In this document: positions 57,243-64,000 of the stretch, piece by piece
Numbering within the stretch: position 1 is the first letter of the stretch
Layout: each line of letters opens with the position of its first letter
From: Vibrio spartinae
Lineage (GTDB): Bacteria; Pseudomonadota; Gammaproteobacteria; Enterobacterales; Vibrionaceae
DNA length: 64,000 bases
NCBI RefSeq assembly: GCF_024347135.1
Contig: NZ_AP024908.1
Location: 930,001 to 994,000 of the forward strand
Direction of reading: 5' to 3'
The notes under the pieces: generated by a model
Database searches by the model: none
Told to the model about the DNA's origin: nothing
What the model saw: only the letters and a program-made list of their open reading frames with translations
Program-made: the position numbers and the translations under genes

Positions 57243-59246
57243 ATGCATAAAGTGAACGATACGGTCCAATCTCAACCTTATCCTTTAGGTGCCACACTGG
57301 ACGCCGACGGATGCAACTTTTCTGTTTATGCACCGGGGGAGCAGTCCATTCGGCTCGCATTATTCGATGAACAAGGACGCTACGACACATATCCACTCGA
57401 CGATGAGTATGCCGGCATCCGGTTTACCTATATTCCGGCAATTCGCGCCGGTCAAAAATATGGCTATCTCATCAAGCAGCCAGAGCAGAAAAAGTGGCAA
57501 TATATCTCCGACCCTTATGCAAAATCACTGGATGGGCCACTCAGCTATACCCCCCCATTCACCATCAAATCAAGTTTTCAACTGCCCAAATGTGTGGTTG
57601 TCGATGACCGCTTTGACTGGCAGGAAACATCTCACCCCAATATTCCACGGGAAAAGACTGTTCTATTCGAAACCCATGTGAAGGGTTTGACACAACAACA
57701 TCCGGATATCCCGCCCAAGTTGCGAGGAAAGTATCTCGGACTGATTCACCCGGCGATGATGGCATTTTATCAAAAGCAGCATATTCAAACGCTCCAGCTC
57801 CTGCCTATCGCCGCTTGTATGCATGAACCTCACCTGTTAAAAGCACAACAAGTCAATTATTGGGGATACAATCCGTATCTGTTTATGGTGCCCGATCCAC
57901 GCTACGCGATTGATGATCCGGTCACAGAGTTAAAAACGGTGATTCGCACGCTGCATGAGGCGGGTATTGAAGTGATTTTGGATGTGGTATACAACCACAC
58001 TGCCGAAGGTGGCGCTGATGGGCCGCTCTTCAACCTGAGAGGGTTAGACCCCAAATATTACATCACGGATGACCATGCTTATGCCAATTTTACCGGGTGT
58101 GGCAACACCATCGATCTGGCTTATCAGCCGTCTCTCAATCTGGTCATGGATACACTCCGCTATTGGGTCAGTGAATATCACATCGATGGCTTCCGTTTCG
58201 ATCTTGCCGCAACCCTCGGCCGTTCCGGAGAATCATTTAGCCCGAATGCTCCGTTTTTTAAAGCCGTTGCTCAAGACCCCGTACTCAAGCAAACCAAACT
58301 GATCGCAGAACCTTGGGATATTGGGCCGAACGGTTATCAAGTCGGCAACTTCCCGTTCGGCTGGAACGAAACCAACGATAAGCTCAGAGATATCAGTCGC
58401 AGCTTCTGGCGTGGTGATCAGGGATACCTCAAAGAATTTGCAACCCGAATCATGGGTTCACGGGATTTATACAGTGCTGCAAACTGGCCTTTCAAACTCA
58501 CGGTCAATTACATCACTTATCATGACGGCTTTACCCTTCAAGACCTGGTGTCATACAAACACAAGCATAATGAAGCCAATGGTGAACAGAACCGGGACGG
58601 TCACGGCGACAACCGCTCTGAAAACTATGGCATCGAAGGCCCGACCCAAGATGCGGAGATTAACAAAGTCCGGATGCAGCAGAAACGCAACTTTATGGCC
58701 ACAGTTCTGTTTTCATTTGGTATCCCGCACCTCCTGACGGCCGACTTGCTGTCCCATACACAACAAGGCAATAACAACGCATACTGTCAGGATAACGAGA
58801 TTAGCTGGCTCAAATGGCAGTTAAACAAAGATGAACAGCAGTTTCAGGCTTGGCTGGGCAAACTTGTCACCGCGCGGGAAAAATATATGGTGCCGTTTAT
58901 TCAGGCATTCAGCGGTGACTCTCGCAACTCGAACCGGGTTTTCTGGCGTAAGGAGGATGGCTCACTGATGACTCAAGACGACTGGAACCAACTCAATCGT
59001 GTTTCGCTGCATTTGGGGCTCGGAGATACCGGTGACGAAATCCTCTACCTGATCAACCGCACCCAGGAATCGATCCTATTTTCTCTCCCCGAAGGTCAGC
59101 AAGTCTGGCAAGTTTTATTTGATACCGCCGCCTTTGAAATGATGTCCACCATAGACAAGAACGAACGGTCACAACCCGCCATGTCTTTTGCCATTCTCTA
59201 TTGTGCATCTCAGGATTGCTCATCTCAGCAAACGTCTCTATCGTAA
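57243..59246 (+). CDS. glgX: Glycogen debranching enzyme GlgX
   Basis: A 667-residue GH13 enzyme with an N-terminal CBM48 domain. The catalytic barrel has region I DVVYNHTAEGG, region II GFRFDLAATLG (nucleophile Asp), region III IAEPWDIG (acid/base Glu) and region IV YHDGFTLQDLVSYKHKHN. It removes alpha-1,6 branches from glycogen limit dextrins. The C-terminal tail is followed by a repeat that contains the stop codon. The 167-bp gap to the ABC gene suggests separate transcription. Confidence 0.95.
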   Translation: MHKVNDTVQSQPYPLGATLDADGCNFSVYAPGEQSIRLALFDEQGRYDTYPLDDEYAGIRFTYIPAIRAGQKYGYLIKQPEQKKWQYISDPYAKSLDGPLSYTPPFTIKSSFQLPKCVVVDDRFDWQETSHPNIPREKTVLFETHVKGLTQQHPDIPPKLRGKYLGLIHPAMMAFYQKQHIQTLQLLPIAACMHEPHLLKAQQVNYWGYNPYLFMVPDPRYAIDDPVTELKTVIRTLHEAGIEVILDVVYNHTAEGGADGPLFNLRGLDPKYYITDDHAYANFTGCGNTIDLAYQPSLNLVMDTLRYWVSEYHIDGFRFDLAATLGRSGESFSPNAPFFKAVAQDPVLKQTKLIAEPWDIGPNGYQVGNFPFGWNETNDKLRDISRSFWRGDQGYLKEFATRIMGSRDLYSAANWPFKLTVNYITYHDGFTLQDLVSYKHKHNEANGEQNRDGHGDNRSENYGIEGPTQDAEINKVRMQQKRNFMATVLFSFGIPHLLTADLLSHTQQGNNNAYCQDNEISWLKWQLNKDEQQFQAWLGKLVTAREKYMVPFIQAFSGDSRNSNRVFWRKEDGSLMTQDDWNQLNRVSLHLGLGDTGDEILYLINRTQESILFSLPEGQQVWQVLFDTAAFEMMSTIDKNERSQPAMSFAILYCASQDCSSQQTSLS

Positions 59247-59279
59247 CAGTTCTCAATCGTAACAGCTCTATCGTAACAG
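59237..59279. repeat. Three copies of a 10-bp core at the glgX stop
   Basis: ATCGTAACAG occurs at 59240, 59256 and 59270. The first copy contains the glgX stop codon. Confidence 0.85.
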
Positions 59280-59287
59280 ACTGTGAA

Positions 59288-59316
59288 AGCCTCCAAAGAT
59301 GATTATAATGGAGGCT
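59288..59316 (+). terminator. Possible glgX terminator
   Basis: An 8-bp stem AGCCTCCA/TGGAGGCT with a 13-base loop, followed by GATTGTTTTC. Confidence 0.5.
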
Positions 59317-59413
59317 GATTGTTTTCTCACTCGCTGCCGGGTAACCGTCTGCTCGGAGAGCAACACCATACCGCCGTGATTTACCCAATGATTACCGAAA
59401 CCAAAGGACCTTT

Positions 59414-61243
59414 ATGTTTAAGCGATTTGAGGGGTTTACGCAGGCTTTTCCCTCAGAAGAGCCACAACAACCGCCAACGACTTTATGGGCGTTTTGTCGT
59501 CATTATACGCAAGGATTTATCAAGCCATTAATCATCATCGCTTTATTGAGTATGGCAATCGCCATTATTGAAGTCGCCCTGATCGGATTTATGGGTCGAT
59601 TGGTAGACTGGCTTTCTGCCAGCCAGCCGGAAACATTTCTTGCCGATAATCAATCGCTTTTGATTGGTCTGACGGTGTTAATCCTGATCGGTATGCCACT
59701 GATTGTCGCGATTCATTCATTATTGATTCACCAAACGATGCTCGGGAACTATCCGATGTCGATTCGTTGGCTGGCACACCGCTATCTGTTAAAACAAAGC
59801 CTCTCTTTTTACCAGGATGAATTTGCCGGGCGCATTGCAACCAAAGTGATGCAGACCTCGTTGGCCATTCGCGAAACCGTGATGAAAATGGTTGATGTTT
59901 TTATTTACGTCAGTGTTTATCTCACCGCGATTTTGGTCCTGCTTGGCGATTCTGACTGGCGTCTGATGCTCCCCATGCTGCTCTGGCTCATCAGTTACAT
60001 CGGCATCCAGTTTTTCTATGTCCCCAAGCTCAAACATGTTTCGTCACTGCAAGCCGATGCCCGTTCAACCATGACAGGACGCTTCGTTGACAGCTACACC
60101 AACATCCAGACGGTCAAGCTGTTCTCACACAATCACCGGGAAACCAGCTACGTTCAAGAGAGTATGGAAGGATTTCTCGGTACCGTGTACCGCCAGATGC
60201 GTCTGGTGACCGGATTTAATCTCTCGGTTGAGGTCGCCAATTACCTGCTGCTCTTTTCGATTTCTGCCATTTCGATTTACTTGTGGTCACAACAAGCCAT
60301 TACCGTCGGTGCTATCGCCGTGGCGATCTCACTGGCACTACGTATCAACGGAATGTCCAAATGGATCATGTGGGAAATCGGCGGACTGTTTGAGAACATG
60401 GGGACCGTCGTGGACGGGATGAACTCACTGTCCCGCTCGATTTCAGTTCAAGATAAACCGGATGCCGAACCATTGCAGATCACCCAAGGGGCCATTGAGT
60501 TTGATCACGTCCATTTTTGCTACGGCACCGATATCCATGTCATCAATGACTTAAACCTGCATATCCGACCCGGAGAAAAAGTCGGGATAGTCGGACGTTC
60601 CGGCGCTGGAAAGTCAACGTTGGTTAACTTACTGCTCCGTTTTCACGACGTCGAAAGCGGTCAAATTCGCATTGACGGTCAAGCCATTGATGCAATGACC
60701 CAGGATTCACTCCGCCGCGTGATTGGTATGGTTACGCAAGATACATCGCTGCTTCATCGTTCCATCCGTGAAAACATTCTCTACGGTAATCCCGAAGCAA
60801 CAGAAGAACAGATGATTCGCGCGGCACAACAAGCGCACGCCCATGAGTTCATTGAAACATTGTCAGACCCGCACGGTAACCGCGGTTATGACGCCCAAGT
60901 CGGTGAACGCGGTATTAAGTTATCCGGTGGACAACGTCAACGCATCGCCATTACTCGGGTATTGCTGAAAAATGCCCCGATTCTGATTCTGGACGAAGCG
61001 ACGTCAGCCCTCGACTCAGAAGTGGAGGCCGCAATTCAGGAAAGTCTCTATGAGCTAATGGAAGGCAAAACGGTGATTGCGATTGCTCACCGTCTCTCAA
61101 CGATCGCGGCGATGGATCGCCTGATCGTGCTCGATCAAGGCAAAATCGTCGAAGAAGGGACGCATCAAGCACTACTCGCCAAACGTGGCATTTACGCGCA
61201 CCTCTGGCAACATCAGACTGGCGGATTCATCGGTTGTAAGTAA
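59414..61243 (+). CDS. ABC exporter, fused permease and ATPase
   Basis: A 609-residue type IV exporter half-transporter. Six membrane helices (residues about 35-320) precede the ATPase domain, which has Walker A VGRSGAGKSTLVNLLLR, signature LSGGQRQRIAITR and Walker B ILILDEATSALDSEVE. It resembles MdlB/MsbA-type transporters that export lipids, peptides or drugs. ATG at 59414 follows AAAGGA. The substrate cannot be told from sequence. It works as a homodimer unless a partner exists elsewhere. Confidence 0.93.
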   Translation: MFKRFEGFTQAFPSEEPQQPPTTLWAFCRHYTQGFIKPLIIIALLSMAIAIIEVALIGFMGRLVDWLSASQPETFLADNQSLLIGLTVLILIGMPLIVAIHSLLIHQTMLGNYPMSIRWLAHRYLLKQSLSFYQDEFAGRIATKVMQTSLAIRETVMKMVDVFIYVSVYLTAILVLLGDSDWRLMLPMLLWLISYIGIQFFYVPKLKHVSSLQADARSTMTGRFVDSYTNIQTVKLFSHNHRETSYVQESMEGFLGTVYRQMRLVTGFNLSVEVANYLLLFSISAISIYLWSQQAITVGAIAVAISLALRINGMSKWIMWEIGGLFENMGTVVDGMNSLSRSISVQDKPDAEPLQITQGAIEFDHVHFCYGTDIHVINDLNLHIRPGEKVGIVGRSGAGKSTLVNLLLRFHDVESGQIRIDGQAIDAMTQDSLRRVIGMVTQDTSLLHRSIRENILYGNPEATEEQMIRAAQQAHAHEFIETLSDPHGNRGYDAQVGERGIKLSGGQRQRIAITRVLLKNAPILILDEATSALDSEVEAAIQESLYELMEGKTVIAIAHRLSTIAAMDRLIVLDQGKIVEEGTHQALLAKRGIYAHLWQHQTGGFIGCK

Positions 61244-61416
61244 ATCACTCACATGTGCCACTACGGTGGCGCATGCTGATTTTTCTCATCCGATACACCG
61301 CTTCACGAATCAACCTTGATTGTTTGTTACTCCGCAATCAAGGCTTTGCTTCTAAAACGAACCGTTTTCTTCTAAAATCCGCCTGTTTCGAGATTTTCAG
61401 GAGATGAGACACCAAT

Positions 61417-62124
61417 ATGACCAACAAAAGCCTTTATACCAACCTGATTGCGATTCTCTGCATGTTTGCAGGCTATCAGCTGAATGAGGATATTCTATTC
61501 ACTGCGGGGCTATTTGCCTTTTCTGGTGCGATCACCAACTGGCTCGCCATTCATATGCTCTTCGAGAAAGTGCCCGGATTATACGGCTCAGGTGTGATTC
61601 CCAAACGCTTTGATGCATTTCGTTCCGCGATCAAATCTCTGATGATGGAGCAATTTTTTACCGATACCAACATTGATAAATTTCTCGATCAAGAACTCAA
61701 CCAAACAAGTCAACTCAGCTTAGAACCAGTCATCGCGCAAGTGGATTTTAATCCAACGTTTGATGCATTAGTTGAAACCATTGCTCAATCATCCTTCGGC
61801 GGCATGCTGGCCATGTTTGGCGGAACCGATGCTCTGCAACCGCTGAAACAGCCTTTTGTCGAAAAAATGCAGCAGGCAATGGTTGAAATCAGCCACAGCG
61901 ACTCGGTCCAAAACGCGCTGAAAGAACAGTTAGAATCCGAGACCATGAAAGCGGATATCCGTCAGAATATCGAACAGATCATCGATCAGCGACTCAGTGA
62001 GTTAACCCCGCAACTGGTCAAAGAGATGGTACAGAAAATGATTAAAGAACATCTGGGGTGGTTGGTCATTTGGGGTGGAGTGTTTGGTGCGCTCATCGGT
62101 GTGATTACCGCACTGTTATCATAA
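61417..62124 (+). CDS. DUF445 family membrane protein
   Basis: A 235-residue protein. Two hydrophobic segments at the N-terminus (LIAILCMFAGYQL and FTAGLFAFSGAITNWLAIHMLF) contain the typical DUF445 sequence ITNWLAIHMLF. A long helical amphipathic middle follows, then a C-terminal helix WLVIWGGVFGALIGVITALL. DUF445 proteins are of unknown function and are predicted to lie at the inner membrane. ATG at 61417 follows AGGAGATGAG. Confidence 0.88.
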   Translation: MTNKSLYTNLIAILCMFAGYQLNEDILFTAGLFAFSGAITNWLAIHMLFEKVPGLYGSGVIPKRFDAFRSAIKSLMMEQFFTDTNIDKFLDQELNQTSQLSLEPVIAQVDFNPTFDALVETIAQSSFGGMLAMFGGTDALQPLKQPFVEKMQQAMVEISHSDSVQNALKEQLESETMKADIRQNIEQIIDQRLSELTPQLVKEMVQKMIKEHLGWLVIWGGVFGALIGVITALLS

Positions 62125-62206
62125 CCGCCTATACCACAAGCAGGATGGACACAACAGGTGTAACCATTGCAGGCCGACTTACCATGGACAGAGCGTTTGA
62201 CGCCCG

Positions 62207-62262
62207 ATAGCTTTGCAACGATGACTTTGAAAACATAGCTTTGGCAACGATGGCTCTGAAAC
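62207..62262. repeat. 28-bp tandem duplication (2 copies)
   Basis: ATAGCTTTGCAACGATGACT and its following eight bases repeat at 62235 with four changes. The longest of the short duplications in this window. Confidence 0.85.
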
Positions 62263-62265
62263 AAC

Positions 62266-62297
62266 AAAAACCACATGGATAACCATGTGGTTTTTTT
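62266..62297. terminator. Bidirectional terminator
   Basis: Stem AAAAACCACATGG/CCATGTGGTTTTT with a four-base loop and T-runs on both strands, between the DUF445 and chemoreceptor genes. Confidence 0.92.
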
Positions 62298-62331
62298 GTT
62301 GTCTCAATGCATCAATGTATCAATCGACAGA

Positions 62332-64000
62332 TTAATCGAGTTTAAATGTCGCCACTTTCGAATTCAGATCTACCGCCTGATCTTTCATTTCATTGGTCTG
62401 GCGTAATCCGGCTTCAGCACCGCTTGCCAGCCCCTCAGTAACATCTTTAATCGCGGTCACATTCTGAGTGATTTCACCGGTCACATGGGTCTGCTCTTCT
62501 GCTGCGGTCGCAATCTGCGTCGCCATATCGCTAATCAGACCCACAGAGGTCAGGATATCTTCTAAAGCCTGACTGGCATGATCCGCATCCTGAACCGAGC
62601 TTTCAGCCAGCTTGCTACTATTTTCCATAAAACTGACCGCTCTTTGGGTCATTTCCTGAAGCGTTTGAATCGTGGATTTGATCTCTTCGGTTGAAGTGTG
62701 TGTCCGCTGAGAAAGCACCCGAACCTCATCAGCCACCACCGCAAACCCACGCCCTTGCTCTCCGGCACGGGCAGCTTCGATTGCAGCATTCAAGGCTAAC
62801 AGATTGGTCTGCTCCGAGATCCCCTGAATGGTACTCAGCACTGCCGAGATTTCCGCAGAGTGCTGATCGAGCGCTAAAATCACCGTACTGGCCTGAGTAA
62901 CTTCACTCGCCAAATGATTGATCGATTCTCTGGTATTCATCACCAACTGATGCCCATGCTGAGTGCTCTCAGAAGAAGTCTGAGCCGAATGGGCTGTCTG
63001 TTCTGCATGCGAGGCGATTTCCTGCGTTGCAGAAGCCATCTCCGTCACTGCGGTGGCAACCATGGCGATTTCCTGCTGCTGTACCGAAAGCTCCTCTGCG
63101 GTCTGATGAACCCGCTCTGTACTCTTTTGCGACATCAGGGTTAAAGCATCGGATTGCTGACGAATATGCCTGATTAACTGTTGCAGACTATCAACGAAGG
63201 TATTAAATCCATGCGCCACTTTGCCCACTTCATCATGGCTACGGATCTCAATCCGCTGCGTCAGATCACCGCTGCCGCTTGCGATCTGCTCCAATGCATC
63301 CGAGACATGCTGCAACGGACGGAATAAAATATTACAGATCCAGTTGAACAGCGCGATACCAATCAAGACCAACACACCCGTCACCGCAAGTTGGCTATAC
63401 AATGTATGATAAAGCGGTTCGACCAAAGACTGCTGATCAATGACCGCGACCGTAATCAAATCACTGTCTTGGATCGCCCGTGCGTAAATTACATATTTTT
63501 TCCCCTGAATCTCGATCACTTTATCTTGACCTGAGCGGACAATGTCCTGAATATCTGCAAAAGAGATCCCCAGCGTTTCAACCGGCTGATTCAGTAAAGA
63601 AACATCCTGATGAATGAAGATATGCCCTGCCTTATTGGTCATAAACATATAGCCATCGCCCGGCAAAACCACATGCTCCAGACTATTGAGAATATCATTC
63701 AACTCAATATCAATGCCCAGTACCAACTCTGAACCAAACAGATTGACGGCTCTCCCCATCGACACCACATTTTTTCCGGTGGCCGCAGCGACAGTCGGGT
63801 TATCCATAAACACTTTACCCGGATTTTTCTTCGCATTGATGTACCAGCCCCACGTTCTGGGATCATCATTACCCGGAGGTAACACGACCCCGTTGGCATT
63901 CTTCTGACTGCCGTCAGGGTAAGCAAGGAATACATTTTCAAAACCCGCGGCACGTTTCATCTGTTTCAAATGAGTGACCACGGACCCTTCCTGAACTTCT
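62332..64000 (-). CDS. Methyl-accepting chemotaxis protein with Cache sensor, N-terminus cut by window edge
   Basis: The frame stays open to the right edge, so the true start lies outside. The visible 556 residues hold the C-terminal part of a dCache periplasmic sensor (VFLAYPDGSQ..., WGWYINAKKNPGKVFMDNP), a membrane helix (about LAVTGVLVLIGIALFNWIC), a HAMP domain (PLQHVSDALEQIASGSGDLTQRI) and the signalling hairpin with [38 protein letters not shown] intact. dCache receptors often sense amino acids or other small solutes. A GTG at 63981 is not taken as the start. Confidence 0.96.
   Translation of the reverse strand, partial: EVQEGSVVTHLKQMKRAAGFENVFLAYPDGSQKNANGVVLPPGNDDPRTWGWYINAKKNPGKVFMDNPTVAAATGKNVVSMGRAVNLFGSELVLGIDIELNDILNSLEHVVLPGDGYMFMTNKAGHIFIHQDVSLLNQPVETLGISFADIQDIVRSGQDKVIEIQGKKYVIYARAIQDSDLITVAVIDQQSLVEPLYHTLYSQLAVTGVLVLIGIALFNWICNILFRPLQHVSDALEQIASGSGDLTQRIEIRSHDEVGKVAHGFNTFVDSLQQLIRHIRQQSDALTLMSQKSTERVHQTAEELSVQQQEIAMVATAVTEMASATQEIASHAEQTAHSAQTSSESTQHGHQLVMNTRESINHLASEVTQASTVILALDQHSAEISAVLSTIQGISEQTNLLALNAAIEAARAGEQGRGFAVVADEVRVLSQRTHTSTEEIKSTIQTLQEMTQRAVSFMENSSKLAESSVQDADHASQALEDILTSVGLISDMATQIATAAEEQTHVTGEITQNVTAIKDVTEGLASGAEAGLRQTNEMKDQAVDLNSKVATFKLD

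Noticed and set aside
62332..63981. Chemoreceptor starting at GTG 63981
   Set aside because: The frame stays open to the window edge and the sensor domain is incomplete, so the start lies outside the window.

Overview
The window looks like part of the smaller chromosome (chromosome II) of a Vibrio or close relative. The evidence is a Qrr quorum-sensing RNA with LuxO sites and a sigma-54 promoter, plus a block (about 31-56 kb) whose content I recall from Vibrio cholerae chromosome II: GGDEF/EAL protein, M23 endopeptidase, pstSCAB, chemoreceptor, DEAD helicase, lpp, L,D-transpeptidase, photolyase/MerR/YbgA operon, GGDEF operon, DUF368 transporter, sstT. That synteny is from memory, not from a search. 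Both edges cut genes: a BCCT transporter on the left and a chemoreceptor on the right.

Layout. 0-5.5 kb: osmolyte transporter, membrane-anchored glutaredoxin, small conserved proteins, and a TetR repressor divergent from a quinone-oxidoreductase-like gene. 5.6-8.3 kb: a decayed accessory island with a polysaccharide deacetylase remnant, a cupin gene, a frameshifted and truncated PhzF gene, and two integron-type cassettes (ASCH and YHS-like proteins). The ASCH cassette keeps a recognisable attC, and both cassettes have matching cassette ends. No integrase gene is in the window. 8.4-11.4 kb: GH114 lipoprotein, MarC, GNAT. 11.5-17.4 kb: a beta-glucoside operon (EIIBC, EIIBCA, BglG-type antiterminator, 6-phospho-beta-glucosidase) behind a promoter, RAT and terminator; the EIIA domain lacks its phospho-histidine. 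17.6-31 kb: transporters (LysE, NhaD, AzlCD, MFS), two LysR regulators, aldo-keto reductase, AcpH and a porin.

Downstream of the porin (30.36-30.55 kb) is the most interesting unexplained element. It has a near-consensus sigma-54 promoter, an upstream palindrome, and a roughly 100-nt transcript that would form two hairpins and a strong terminator, with no reading frame. It has the same overall plan as the Qrr locus 22 kb away but does not share its sequence.

31-64 kb: cyclic-di-GMP enzymes, cell-wall enzymes (ShyC-like M23 peptidase, Lpp and an L,D-transpeptidase), Pho-box-controlled phosphate uptake, a photolyase operon with two tandem MerR-type operators, a two-gene TPR/GGDEF operon that converges on qrr, the undecaprenyl-phosphate transporter popT divergent from qrr, SstT, GlgX, an ABC exporter, DUF445 and a chemoreceptor.

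A pattern at another scale is the repeated occurrence of short (14-28 bp) imperfect tandem duplications in gaps between genes, often at or just after stop codons. I list ten. They look like a genome-wide mutational habit.
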